DNA of 64,000 bases from Siniperca chuatsi (GCF_020085105.1 NC_058056.1:13586929-13650928), one strand, 5' to 3'. Shown: positions 49,165-61,814, numbered from the stretch's first letter. Translations and numbers: made by a program. The notes: a model not told the origin generated them from the letters alone.

Positions 49165-50200
49165 TTCTTATTGCCATATGGTACCTGAAAGCATGACTGT
49201 GCAGAAGCAATAGCTAGTAAATGCATTGGAAACTTTTATCTGAGGATTTTTGAAGAGGAACATCTCATAGATGTATATACAGCCCTGGTGTAAATAAGAT
49301 ACTGTTCATCTCGTGGCAATTTGAGCTACTGTGATTCAGCTTGTGAGCTTACCAGTTCCCTCACAGTGCCTTCATGGTTAATAGCATTGTCCAACTGTGC
49401 GTTTAATCAAAGGGATGTATGAAGAGTGAGCCACATTTTGTCTTTATGTGGATTATGTTCTGTTGGCATTATAGATATAAAATCATAACAGTAAAGCAAT
49501 AGGCTGTTGTCTCATGAGGCACAAACATTGGCTTCATTCTCAAACAGCTCTGTTTACAAGTTGTGCGCTTCATTCTCTTATCCTAGTTGGTGTTAACAAA
49601 CACTATTATGGTATAGGTGTAATGAACCTTAATTTATATAACATGCACTGTATGTGGGCCTTGTTATTTACTGTAAATATTGCTAATGTGTAACATGTCA
49701 TGCAAATATAAGAACAAGTGTAGAAACTGAACGTGTTACAGCTGTGTAAAGTTCTGTAATCAGCACTTTTAAGTGACTTGAAAGGTTATTTTCTCAAATG
49801 AATGACAGATGGGAAGATTAGATTAATTTAATTTTGAGTTGTGATCAATGTTGTGTAATTTTTGCAAAAGCTGCTGTTCTGAAAAGCTGCTTTTGAAATT
49901 TAAAGTTTCAAATGTTTTATTCTGTCAGTCTGCTGCTCACATTTTCAAATTGTTCACACGAACTTGTACAAGAAACTGTATCTACTCAGAATCTTGAGGC
50001 AAAGTCTTAATATCCTGCACAATTTAATTTTTTAAGTGTATGTTTGAATATTGATATTTGGCGTGACGTGTTGCAGACATTTGATTTGCCCATTTTCTTG
50101 TTTATGATGTGGACAGAATAATATTTCTTGTACATAAGTGTACAGGTGATTGGAGAATTTGTATTAAAAGCATGAAAGAGAAATAAAAACGGTTAAATCC
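49165..50200 (+). other. atg2b: ATG2B 3' UTR with poly(A) signal
   Basis: About 1 kb of AT-rich non-coding sequence ending at AATAAA (50182-50187). The next gene's start codon follows within 400 bp. Confidence 0.6.
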
Positions 50201-50473
50201 ACCAGAGTGTGGCTGGGTGTGGTTTCTACTTTTCATAACTGAATGTAATGGACCTGTAAGCATTCATATATTTCTGTACAGTTGCATCCACAGCCTTAGA
50301 TCTGAAATGGGAGTTTTCTTTTAAATTCAAGTTGTCATAGATGGATAATATGTATAAATACATAAATAATTTAACAAATACTTTTGCTCTAAATTTTTTT
50401 TATTTTGATTCGCAGCGTTTGACGCGAAGAATTTTATTTTGAAATATGTAAACGTTAAATCGGAAGTTGTCGT

Positions 50474-50487
50474 TTTGCCATGGAAAC
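50474..50487. promoter_or_regulatory. X-box-like RFX motif upstream of NOXRED1
   Basis: TTTGCCATGGAAAC, read on the other strand GTTTCCATGGCAAA, is close to the inverted-repeat X-box bound by RFX factors. It lies about 90 bp before the NOXRED1 start codon. Confidence 0.4.
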
Positions 50488-50573
50488 AGGAGGGCGAGGC
50501 CAATTTTTACTATGTTGTAAAACTTGTCAGTGTCCACTTTCTGCTAATCTTACCTCTGTGGAAACTTTTGGCG

Positions 50574-52432
50574 ATGGTGGACGTAGTTGCTGATTTGAGC
50601 AGTTTTTCTTTTGAGACTGGACTGACTGAAGATGAGAAAGAGTTACTTTACCTTCGTGCACGTTCGGCTGGACTGACATTTTGCGGGTGCGCGCACGCAG
50701 TTTTCCTGTGTAAACTCGTCCACTCACTGAGGTAATTTATCTGTAGGTCTATTTAAAGTGTTTGTGACACACAGGATGAACTTGACATTCACTTTTAGCA
50801 TACTCTTTGGTACTGTTTTAAGTCGTTCTGATTGGTGCACATTTACATTTAGATGTATCATCAAAAGTCACACTGCAAACAGAGACTCATCAGGAGAAGA
50901 CAGCGAACTCTGCGTTGGGATACTTGGGTTGGGTCACATGGGGAAACAGTTGCTGCTCTCCCTCCTTGAAAAGTCTGGCATCAAACCATCACACATTAAG
51001 ATATCCAGTAGAAGACCAGAATCTGCAGGTACACTGACAAAATGAGACACTTAACGTAAAGGAACTCAAAAGTCCAAATCAAAGTGAAATAGCTGTTCTG
51101 ATGCAGTGAAACTCACTAAACCAGCCAGTGTATGGGCCTAATAGTGTTGGCTTGATGTTTATAAGGGTCTTGATATTGATACATTAATGATTAAACGTGA
51201 GTTGATTTAACTAAATTGTACCTTGAGCTTACTTCCTTGTATACTGAAAAAGTCATATACTCAAGATCCTGTGCTTGTGTTTCCCTTGTTGCTTCCTTAT
51301 TTCAGTGGAATTCATCCAGACAGGCGTTGAATGTTTCTTCGACAATCGCAGACTGGCAGCGTGGGCAGACATCCTGTTCCTCTGCTGTCTGCCCTCTCAC
51401 CTCCCCAAAGTCTGTGCTGATCTCCGCTCTCACCTGTCAAAGCGTTGCCTTGTGTACAGCTTCACCTCTGTTGTGCGCGTCACCAGGTACCACCACACTC
51501 ATACACACACAGCATTGTTGTTTGCTGATTTCCAGTCACCAAATCCCTCTCTTTTGAGCTTTCATTCCAGATTGGCGCAGCTTCTTGGACACGACTTCAT
51601 TCTCAAACCACAGTATGACTTTGTCGCTTGTGACGCTGCAGATGTGTGGCTGTCCTGCACTCATCTGACCACTGCTTTGACGGATCCTTTGCTGATTGAG
51701 GCATCGTGTCCTCTTACAATGAGCGGTATGTCAGGTTTCATTATTTCAGACTTCCACTTCTTTCTCAGAGCTTGCATTTGATCTTGTCATGTTATATAAG
51801 ATGTAAGCGAAAGCAATGTGGTGCAGCGAGGCTTCACCCTTGATTTGACATTATTTATGTTATTTAAGTTGTATTCCTGTATATTTAGGTGGCATTTCTC
51901 TGGGTCTGAACTGGGTGTGTGCAGTGTTGTACAGCCTGCTAAATATCTGCACCTCTGCTGCTCTGGGATCCACTGATGCTCTCTCTCTGATCAACAGCGT
52001 CCTTAAAGAGAAACGGCCACACACTGTGGAATTAAATGCACAGAGTTTCATCAGTGCATCTTATGCATCTTTCCTTCTTACAGAGGAGTGAGTACAACAC
52101 TGTATAGTTCAAGAATAGATATATTTCTGTCATGTTTAACTTAGTCATGTCCAGAGAATAAAATGTAAATTCCACCCATGGATCAAGCAGTTACTTTTCA
52201 TTGTAGTGCAGTGTTGAAAAAAATAAGAAAAAGAAACAAAGCACTTGTTTAAAATGTTATGTTTCAACTTTTTTTCCCCCCACAAAGGCCTTTTCCCTGG
52301 ATTTCTCTCACTGATGCCCAGACCAAGGAGACACCGCTGCTGTGCTTTCTATCAAGCAGCAAATCAATGCAACAGTGCATCTTTGCAGCATACAAATCAC
52401 TGGTAGAGACACCAGCAAAATTAGAAAGTTAG
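50574..52432 (+). CDS. noxred1: NOXRED1, NADP-dependent oxidoreductase domain-containing protein 1
   Basis: Protein of the pyrroline-5-carboxylate reductase-like fold; no reaction is established that I know of. Exons 50574-50731, 50853-51028, 51306-51486, 51571-51725, 51889-52087 and 52288-52432 give 337 residues (human about 359). The N-terminal segment (ELLYLRARSAGLTFCGCAHA) matches the human N-terminus. A Rossmann NADP-binding loop GLGHMG (residues 78-83) follows a strand CVGIL, then VEFIQTGVECFFDN and DILFLCCLPSHLP, as in P5CR-like enzymes. I chose the ATG at 50574 (MVDVVADLSS) because it aligns with the human start; the open frame extends upstream to 50439 without similarity. A likely ATTAAA poly(A) signal is at 52476-52481. 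Confidence 0.92.
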
Positions 52433-52944
52433 ACTCTAATGTAAAACTCAACTGTATATCCACTACAGATGTAAAATTAAAGGTTGTGTTCCTTATGTTG
52501 CACATTGAGTTTTGAAAATTATAATGTAATATGTGCAAGGTTACATTTGAATATATAGGACTCAACAGTGTATTTTGTGATACCTGAAGATATTGTGTTT
52601 TTAATATTTTGGTTTGTCATACATAATCTGTATGGTAAATATGTTGGGGGGGAGCAGCAATAATCGGTATCTTCTGCAATATATTGCCAATTAATTAATT
52701 AAAAATGTTCATGAAAACACACGTGTACAATATTTCCATTGCAGGAATGTTGCTACCACCACAATAAAATGCACTTCCAAATATTCACAAATCAAGAAGA
52801 AAGAAGAGGACAACAAAATTTAAAAAAAACATTCATACGAAGACAAAAATATAAGAATGTGGCTCTCTTCTTATGACTCAGCATTTGGACATTGTTTTAA
52901 AATTCATAGCTGCAACGTTGAGCTATTAATGTGTTCTTAATAGT

Positions 52945-53925
52945 ACATTTGAAAAGTTCCAATCTGGTTTTCGTCAGCCCCACAGCACTGAGACAGCCCT
53001 TCTCAAAGGCACTAATGACCTTTTAATGAATGCAGACGCAGGCATGCGTCAATTCTTGTGCTGCTGGACTTGAGTGCTGCCTTTGACACAATTGATCATG
53101 GCATTCTTTTAGATAGACTGAGGCACTGGGTGGGCGTATCTGGCACTGCACTAGACTTATTCTCATCTGTCCAATAGGAAATTCTGTGTCAGCACTTCAT
53201 GTCATCCTTCTCCCACATCAAGTACGGTGTGCCTCAAGGTTCAGTTCTGGGACCAATACTGTTCTCCTTATACATGCTTCCCTTGGGTGATGTCATCCGC
53301 AGACATGGTATTTCTTTTCATTGTTATGCGGATGACGCTCAGTTGTACCTCCCTGTCAAGCCCACTGACCTTTGTACGCTGAGTTCTCTGCAGGACTGCC
53401 TGTCTGACATAAAAAACTGGATGTCGAAAATCAAAACGTAATCAAAAAACTTTGACACGACTGCAGACTGTACAAAACTCAGCTGCTAGGCTGTTAACCA
53501 GGACCAAGAAGTACGACCACATCACACCTGTTTTAGCCTCTTTACATTGGTTCCCTGTTTGTTTTAGGATTGATTTTAAGATCTTGTTGATTACTTTTAA
53601 GGCTCTTCATGGCCTGGCTCCAGATTATCTTTTAGACCTTTTAATCCCTTATGAACCTTTAGGTAGTTTGAGATCTTCGGACAGGGGTCTCTTGTCTGTT
53701 CCTGGGTCCAGGATGAAAACTAAGGGGGACAGAGCTTTTGCCATCAGGGCCCCGAGGACCTGGAACAATTTTCCCGAAGAAATTAAGTTGTCTGAGTCAG
53801 TCTCTTCTCAAAACGCATTGTTATCGGAAAGCATATCCTGATCTGAGCTGTGTGTTTATGTTATTGTTTTTGTTTTGTGTATTTTATCATGCGGGTGTAC
53901 CTCTATGTATAGCTTCTTGAACAGG
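52945..53925 (+). mobile_element. L2-clade LINE relic
   Basis: Translates in pieces to a fish L2 pol protein: FQSGFRPQHSTETALL, then LLDLSAAFDTIDHGILLDRL, YGVPQGSVLGPILFSLYMLP and HCYADDAQLYLPVK. After about 53450 comes the C-terminal block LQTVQNSAARLLTRTKKYDH and ITPVLASLHWFPVCFRIDF to APRTWNNFPEEIKL. The thumb/connection stretch between the reverse transcriptase and this block is deleted at about 53440-53455. There are also frameshifts, including one near 53160-53200. It has no endonuclease domain and cannot move. It separates NOXRED1 from the TMED8 promoter. Confidence 0.85.
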
Positions 53926-53929
53926 ATCT

Positions 53930-54475
53930 CGAGACCTCAGATTCGCAGGTTTTCGTCAACACTCGAGAAAACACGGAAGTGTCAAAAATCCTGTTTTTTC
54001 CTGTCAAGCAGCAGCACCGTGGAGCGGTCCGTCACATGACTGCAGTGATATGGAGGCGTATTTCCCGATGGCCTGAGTTGGACTAAAGTGAGATCGTATC
54101 GAGTTATCGGATTATCAGCGTTACACCGTGGTGAGTTAAGTTTGTGCCAACAGCTGCGGCTGCACTTTCTCTGCTTGCTAGGTAACGTTAGCTAATGTGA
54201 GCTAACCAGCTAGCCTGCAAGCTAATGTCAGTTTTATGAAGAGGAAGCTAGGTAATAAAGCCCATCACTTATGCATACACATTTCGCTTCTACAGCTTTA
54301 GCTATTAATTCACCAGTTTGTGCTGTGCTTAACATCCATTAATGTCAAACAGCAGTTTGTTTAGTTAGTTTATCTGCGTTAGGAGGCTAGTTTTAGTGTT
54401 CCCTCCCTGTGGCTGGAAGGGGAGGGGTTTCATCTTTTTCAGCCACGCAGACTGAGGTGTCTTGTTTTTACAGCC
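53930..54475 (+). promoter_or_regulatory. tmed8: TMED8 promoter, 5' UTR exon and first intron
   Basis: GTCACATGAC at 54031-54040 is an E-box one base from the lysosomal CLEAR/USF-type palindrome. A non-coding first exon is predicted to end at 54130 (ACCGTG|GTGAGT). The start-codon exon begins at 54474 after TTTTTACAG, two bases before the ATG. The intron between them has a cluster of GCTAGC/GTTAGCTAA words at about 54175-54255. Confidence 0.5.
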
Positions 54476-55973
54476 ATGGAGAGATTAGAGGCTACATCAG
54501 AGCTCCAGTCACGGCTGTCATCCCTGTCCTTCTCGTCGTTCCCCGGAATAACATCCAAACAGTGCGACAGCAGACCGCCGTTCAGGTAACTTGTTGCTGC
54601 TGCTTATAAAGCTACTGTAAGGACCCGGATTGCTAGCTATACTACTTGCATCCTAATGTCTTCACTGTTAATGTATTGTGATGTCTGTTCTGCTGTTATA
54701 CGATCTGCTCTTCAGCCTCCAGAACACAGACCTTTCACAGAGCTGTACCCAATCCGAAAACCAAGCTGATATGGATAAAACCAAGGAGGATTCAGGACAA
54801 CATGCTGAGGTAGTTAATATTTAAGTATGTCGGAAGAGCTGTCACTGAGTGTTAATAAACAGGCAAGTCCAATATAATATCATTTCTCAGCTATAATATC
54901 CGTCTTGTGTGTATGCATTTCTAGGGTAATGAAGAGGCCCCTGCTGAGCCGGCCCTGGGGGAAGGAGGCGAAGAGAACAACAGTGCTGGGAGCTGTGAGC
55001 TCTCCGCTGAGATGAAAGGTGAGGGAACCTGCTGAGTATGCCATTATGACTGCTGCTTTGTTTTATCTATCATTTGAATTCAGAGGGTTCATAAATCAAT
55101 GCTTAAAAAAAAAAGTTCATAGTGTAATACAAGCTCCAAAAACATGAATCTTCAATTTTCTAAGGCTTATCTAAGCGAGATAAAAATTATCAGAGTTGCT
55201 GTTATGCTCCTTTTGGACACATTGCCATTTGTTCCTCCTGATGGCAGCCCAGATGCCGCCCCTGAAACCCCCAACAACATGGACATCTGCTGCACTGAAG
55301 GAGCTGAAGGCGAAGCTTCGAACGGAGCAGGACAGTGTGGTGACAGTGTACCGAGGCGACATCATGACAGTTCACGTGCCCACTGTCCCCGAGGCCAAAA
55401 AAGTGTGCTGGGAGTTTGCTACAGATGGCTATGACATTGGCTTTGGCATATATTTTGACTGGACTCCTGTCACGAGCCGGTCTATCACTGTGCACATCAG
55501 CGAGTCAAGTGATGACGAGGATGAAGAGGAGGAGCTGGAAGGTCAGTTAGCATTTGCAAATTCAAAATTTTAAAACGGCCTAAATTTAGCTCACACTTAG
55601 GCTTGTTTTAAACCCTTTTTCGCAGGATGTCTCAATTAAAACACATCAGTCATTCTGTATCTACAAAACACACCGTAATTGCGTTTTTATGTTTTCCTCC
55701 AGCTGGGATCCGAGGCAGCGTGTTGACTTTGTGGTTTATGTGATTTCTGTTGCAGGGCCTGTCGGTAACGGAGATGTCGAGAAGGGCTCCAAAACTCAAA
55801 CCAACTCAAACTTGGCTGAAATCCTACCTGTATACCGCCAGGACAGTCACTTGTCCGTTAACGGGGGGAGCCACGATTTTCCAGGTGAAGGCACTTACCT
55901 CCTGAAGTTTGATAACTCCTACTCACTGTGGCGAAATAAAACTCTCTACTACAGAGTTTATTACAGTGCCTGA
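54476..55973 (+). CDS. tmed8: TMED8, GOLD-domain protein
   Basis: GOLD-domain protein related to the p24/TMED and SEC14L-type lumenal/cytosolic modules; the function is poorly known. Exons 54476-54585, 54716-54809, 54925-55018, 55248-55541 and 55756-55973 give 269 residues, shorter than human (about 325), mainly in the low-complexity N-terminus. Residues 1-100 are Ser/Glu-rich and weakly conserved. The GOLD domain covers about residues 125-268. It opens [16 protein letters not shown], continues [19 protein letters not shown], is interrupted by an acidic loop ([13 protein letters not shown]), and ends [18 protein letters not shown]. No signal peptide or membrane segment is visible, unlike true p24 proteins. 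The stop is TGA. Confidence 0.95.
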
Positions 55974-57050
55974 GATGCCAATTTATTGTTTATGAAGGTA
56001 TACTTTACAGAAGAATACTACTCTTAAGAACTATTTTTGATTCCATAATTGGAAAAAGTATAATATAAAAGGTTAAATATAGGCATATCTATTTTTTATC
56101 ACTATCAGCTTGTGTTGCCACATGTTGAATTTATGTATATGGTCAGATAGTCTTGAATGCAACAGTTGCTCCAATGTCTTGCTGATAGATATTTGAAGAA
56201 GCCTTGCATATGTGCCATGTTCCCATGTGTGCACTGTGCTATTTAGTTAAGTGCCCGTCATAAAACATATGTTGTCTTCAGCCTAAACATTTCTATGGTA
56301 GCAGTGATCAGGGAACACCTGCACAGCATATATTTCTCCAGGCCAGGTGCTTAATCAGCAGTGCTCTAAAGAAATGTAGTTTTTTTTTGTTGTGTGTGTG
56401 TGTGCGTGCACCTTCAATGATTATGTTGCTTCATTGTTGTTACTTGTAGTTATCCTTCTGCTTTGTACTGTAACTTATTTTATATCTGTGTTAAATTTAA
56501 TCATGTGATAATGGAGAATATAATTATGTAATACAAATTCTGTGCACAGAGCTGTCTACTGTCATAGTGGTGTGTTGGTAAAAAGATATAAGTTGAATGT
56601 ACTGAAGCAAGTAGTAACAGTTTTTTATGACACAAATAAAAGTCATCCCTTATCACATAAAGCTCTTATTATGTAATATAGATTCAATATTTGCATTGCC
56701 CCCCCGCCCACCCTTTAATTTGCTGTTTCGGAGGTAGGGAGCGATGGCAGTATGTCATCTAAATGTATTTTATGCACATGTAAGTAAAGGTCACTGTTTG
56801 TTTTTGAATATCCTCGGTGCATTGGGCACATCTGTTGATTTCACCCTGTTTCTAAAATCAGTGCTTCTACCGCATTCACTTGTGCGCATGTTCCCAAAGA
56901 TGTCACAGATTTGGCTGCTAATGTCGTATACGATGTAAAGCTACTGGTTTAAAGCTTCCCATGTTTGCTGTACTGTACCTTTTACTGTAAGTTATGATGA
57001 CATTTGTTCCTGAAATTTATATTCCACAATAAAGAGAGGATTGTCTAGTT
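55974..57050 (+). other. tmed8: TMED8 3' UTR with two poly(A) signals
   Basis: Non-coding sequence with AATAAA at 56635-56640 and again at 57028-57033, suggesting alternative 3' ends of about 0.7 and 1.1 kb. A (GT)n patch lies at about 56391-56402. Confidence 0.55.
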
Positions 57051-58399
57051 TTCTTTGTGGTTAATTTGAGAATGGTAAACGTTGACACTTGAGAGATGTC
57101 ATTAAGACTGCTGGTGTGTGTAGTCTCCAGCCAACCAAATCTGTCCATTCCACCCGAGACGCCATCATTTCATAACAGTCTCACTGCTGATCCAGGATTA
57201 GAAAGTGCTTCGGGATGGTCCCATGTGTTTCCATTAAATTGTGACATTAGGGGATTGATGTAATTGTTACAGACGGAGGTGCTGATGAAACCAGGTTTTA
57301 TTTCCAGCTCTCCCCAAAGACCAGTCAGAATCCAGAGTTACATCTAGTAGCACTCACGTTTTACTGGATTTCTAAAAAGCAGTTGGATAAACATATTCTT
57401 AAACTGTTGCTACTCCAAATTTGTTATGTTTTAGTTATTACTCCCAAGTACTACATTCATTCAGACAGACTTTGATGATGATTTGAACATTTTTCCATAT
57501 GTACTCAGTTATGAATATATTATCTACACCTGTGCAGCCAGTAAAATCTACTACATGTTTTATTTATTTATTATTTGATGTGTCCATGGTGCTGATTAAA
57601 CTCTGAAGGCATATTTGAGATTGTAGTTTGAGGTGTTGTATTTAAGGGATTCTTATAATGAAGGTGTTTTCAGTGTCTTGTTCACCCCCACTACATACTG
57701 TACATGAGGGAGGCAGAATAATAACATAAACCAATACAACACCACCCTGACCACTATGGAGCCCTGAAAATGGACAAAATGTAAAATATATTACTGAATA
57801 CATCAATAATTAATATTGCGTAAAAAGAAATATAAAGTATTATACATTTTCTATTTGATAACATTTTGCAACAATTTCTCAGATTCGAGGCTCCATAAAC
57901 CACAGCCACAAAAATAACCACAATAGTGAATTAACATCTCTCTTCGTATGGCCAACAAAAACACGTTTCATATTTTCTCAGAGAAATGACTATGCTGAAT
58001 AAACTGGCTGCTTTAAGTAACTCCACTTAGCTCTTCTTCTACGTCAACAGTTTACACAGGTGGGACAAGCCATTAATGAGACAAAACGGATAAAAGGTAG
58101 CAAATAGCTCAATTGCTTTTTAAGAAATTCGAGTATACATCGTTACAAAAGAGCTGTTCAGTAATGCACAATGCAGGTGTTTAACAATGGCTAAACTGAG
58201 CTGCTGCAAAGCGACAGTATGTTTCCTGGTCGTTAATTAATTAATTGTACTGCGGTCTCACGTGCGTTTTCACAACAGCCTCGAGCTCGAGTCAGCCAAT
58301 CAGAAGTGATCACCGGAGCTCCAGGTTGCACCAAAGTGTTGCTGGCTGCTGGTGCTCTAAAATTGTTGGTGAAGCGACCGTCCGTAACCCCGAACCAAC
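57051..58399. other. TMED8 to kelch-gene spacer and promoter
   Basis: No gene is seen; human SAMD15, which lies near TMED8 in mammals, is not recognisable here. A CCAAT box at 58296-58300 (AGCCAATCAG), about 100 bp before the start codon, is the best promoter element for the kelch gene. Confidence 0.45.
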
Positions 58400-61300
58400 A
58401 TGGGGAGGCTGAATTTTTATGTCCTTTGGTCCCTGCGTGACGCCCCCCGCCAGTTCATTAGGTAGGTCTGTTTGGAAACCGTGTATATAGGCTACACATA
58501 CAGCCGTGTTCACACTGAAACAACACGAAGCATCAGTTCAAACACGTTGTCCGGGTCTCACCCTCCGCAGCAAATCCAACCGAAGGTGCTTTCAAGTCCA
58601 CATCCCGCTGCCGCTTCCCAAACAGCTGGTCATCTTTGGTCTTGGAGAATGGAAATGTAGTGAGACAACAATCTCAGTAGAGGTTCTGGTCAGTGCAGAA
58701 GTACCGGCCGAGAAAATTGGGACCCTGTCAGCGCAAGCAAGGTATGTGCAGGGAAAGGCATTAGCTTCTTTCCACACAAGCAAACTCAGTCTAAATTGGT
58801 AAAAATCGACTTTGCACTCAGGTGCCTGACCTGGGAGGGTGACTGGAGCACTGACATTGTCACAGTGGCAGCAGAGAGAAGCAGGAGAGGAGTTTATGGC
58901 AAGATTGTGCTCACAGTGTGTGGAGAGGTAAGAGGGTTTCAGTTGCTAGTAAAGATATGGCTCAGCTGTTCCCAGTTAATGTTCAGCATAAGGAAGGAAA
59001 CCAACCAGAAGTATTCCAAATCTTAAACTGTATCTCATATACCTGACAATGTTACTTATTAATATTGGTTATAGTTACATTTTCCAGATTTAGAAAGCAC
59101 ATTCTATGGGCTACTTGGATTATATTGTACATTTTCACTGTTTTGTGTCATGCAATGACTTGTGACCAGCCACAGGATGAAGCCAGTGAGTTCAGCAGCA
59201 GTACTCCGCTGGTTCAAAGGAAATGTCTGTTCCCAGAACAGCACAATGCCACTGATCTCTCTAGCACATTACACCAAAACGCTGGAAATGAAACGGTGAG
59301 ATAAATAGGGTTAGAATTATTTTGCAGTTATCTACACTTTTGCTGAAACATTTCATTACTGTCCTGCCTTACAGATAACTATGGACTCATCACACTTGGG
59401 TGATAGTGTTTGCTATGCTGAGATCCAAGTAAATAAAATTGACACCAGTGATTCCACTATGGGAAATAAAGCCCCAGTTTGGCCTACGGTAAGAGACATA
59501 CTTAAGAATATATTAATGTCTGCATGTAAGGTAAGTCACTTATTCTGTGATATACTCTGTGCAACTGAAAGGATAAGACACCCAGACGGACAGTTATCAG
59601 TAAGAGAGGCCACCTGACATGGAGCTCTGAGGACATGGACAGTCTCACAGAGGACATAGACCAGGCTTCAACCCCCAAGAAAAGGAGGCTGTCCAGGATG
59701 AACAGCCAAGAGGAAATGGCTGTACAGATAAAGAATGAGAACAGAGAAGGTTAGAGACACAAACTTTACAACCACTGTGGTCACATCTGAATGCACAAAA
59801 TGGGTTTTTGACAAGAGATCATGATTAGTTTCAGTGTGTCCATCAAAGCGCTGGAGCCACACAATGTGTCTGAGTGACCCTGACACAGCCATCCTCATCG
59901 GAGGGGAGACTGCAGATCAAAACTACTGCAAAGACCTCCTGTGGAAGCTTGAGTTAGGTCGGTGGAGTTTGTTGAAGTATTTGTTTGGTCATATATTGCT
60001 TATTGTTCAATGTCCATAAAGCTTGCTGGTACCAGAGATTAATTAAAATTGTTTACAACCAAAGGAGGAATTGAGACAAACTTGGAAGCCTTAAAATATT
60101 TGCACATTGAACGCATTTACATTGAACATGATGTGTTTCCCACATTTAGTTTCCTTTATGACCTCTTCCCAGACAGTGACTTCTGGTTTCCCATGAACTC
60201 CTCTGCTTCTGGACCTGTACCACCGTGTGCCCGAGGACACTCTGCGACCTATGACCCAGACTCTAAGTCAGTCTTCGTTTACGGTGGCCTGAGAGAGGGT
60301 CAGCGCTACAGCGAGCTGTACATCCTCAATACTGTGAACTGGATGTGGAAGCTTGTCACTGTGGGTTTGTTGCAAGTTACTAACAGGTTGTAGTTCTCGA
60401 TTTCTTACCAAATACTCAAGCAGAGGTACAGGAAATGCTTTCTTTTGGTTTGTTTTTGTGGATTTACCCCCCTTTAGGCGAGAGGGAATGTTCCAAATTT
60501 GGCACATCACTCTGCAGCGTTTTATAAGAAAGAGCTTTTTGTCTTTGGTGGAGTTCAGCCGAGCCATTTGTCTGGAGATAAATCCTGCAGTAATGCTCTG
60601 TACATCTTTAACCCAGAGTTTGAACTCTGGTACCAGCCGATTGTGGAGGGGGACAGACCTCTGCCTCGGTTTGGGTCAGTCTTCCTTACAGACTACAGTG
60701 AATTTACTGTCATCCAAATAGTTTTATTTTTCTTAATTATTGATCCCATGCTTATGTTTGCATCAAACAGACACTCAGCCACACTGATGTCACAGAAGTT
60801 GATCATATTTGGTGGACGTAAGACGGCTACCTACCTTAACGATCTCCACGTTCTAGATCTAGGTAAGATAAAGATTTGGTGGCTGCATTAGCCTTTGTGT
60901 CGAGCTTTAAACTGATATTTAATATTTTCTTTAATGAGCAAAGGATTCATGGAGTACGCAGCTGTGAAGTGTGGGAACATACCACCGCTGCCTCGAGGGT
61001 GAGTACAGGACTAAACAACCTTGAAAAATGCCATAGACGTAGCCATCTGGAAATCAATAATTTTGGTGTCTTGGACAGACAGAACTGCATTTGAATTTAA
61101 TGGGGTTTTAAGACACTGTCATCTCTAGTGACACAATTATACCATCTTTCTGCATTATTTATTTTTTAGCTCAACATGAAATACTGAAAGTGAGTAGTCT
61201 AAATATTATGTAGAAAAAGCGCTTTAGAACAATATTGGTACATATGAAAAACTTCCTTGCCTGTACATGGACAGGTTCCATACAGCTATTCCAGTTTCAG

Positions 61301-61814
61301 ACAACAGGATTTTAGTCAGTGGAGGTTGCAGTGCAATTGGAGCCCTGCAGGATGTACATATTTTCAACACTGGTGAGTACGTCATTTGTACCAGTTCCAT
61401 CTGATTTTATATATAGTAAATAAACAAGATCTGTGTGATCCGGTTAAGCCCATAATTGTTCAGTAAGATTGGTGTTTGGCACTAAAACAGACATGGTAAT
61501 TTCCTTTTGAGTCACCCTGTTTTAATGTGCCAATGTGAAATCATCATCTTGTGTACAGTGAATCCCCCTGCTTCCATTTCTCCTCAGACACCAACATGTG
61601 GAGCTCAGTGGTGTCTCCTCTGCTTTGCTCCAAGCCTCGTGCGGGACACAGCATGATAAAGTTGGGCTGCTCCTTCCTAACAGACGCTGAGTGTGAACAG
61701 AGCGAAAATGTCAGTGTCCGCTGCACATTGCTGGTGTTTGGTGGGTCAGACTGCTCCGGTACCTTTTACAACGACACAGTCAAGTGCACAGTGGAGGTTC
61801 CTGGTGACAAGTGA
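58400..61814 (+). CDS. Kelch-repeat protein, uncharacterised
   Basis: Thirteen exons (58400-58461, 58571-58741, 58822-58927, 59170-59295, 59375-59488, 59578-59749, 59835-59957, 60173-60360, 60478-60674, 60771-60862, 60944-60998, 61275-61372, 61588-61814) keep phase throughout and give 576 residues. Residues about 250-576 form a kelch beta-propeller. Its blades carry R(W/G)H(S/T) starts and paired-glycine strands: AILIGGE, SVFVYGG, ELFVFGG, KLIIFGGR, RILVSGG and LLVFGG. Residues 1-110 (MGRLNFYVLWSLRDAPRQF, then LPKQLVIFGLGEW) form an unrecognised, conserved-looking domain without a signal peptide. Residues about 115-245 are polar and disordered, with a basic PKKRRLSR cluster at 226-233 that could be a nuclear signal. 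It lacks BTB and BACK domains, so it is not a KLHL-type E3 adaptor. Partner and function are unknown. The gene sits between TMED8 and GSTZ1, where I know of none in human. Confidence 0.88.

Noticed and set aside
50439-50573. Upstream extension of the NOXRED1 frame to an earlier ATG
   Set aside because: The added 45 residues are hydrophobic but unlike the human N-terminus, which aligns with the ATG at 50574. The stretch also contains the probable promoter.
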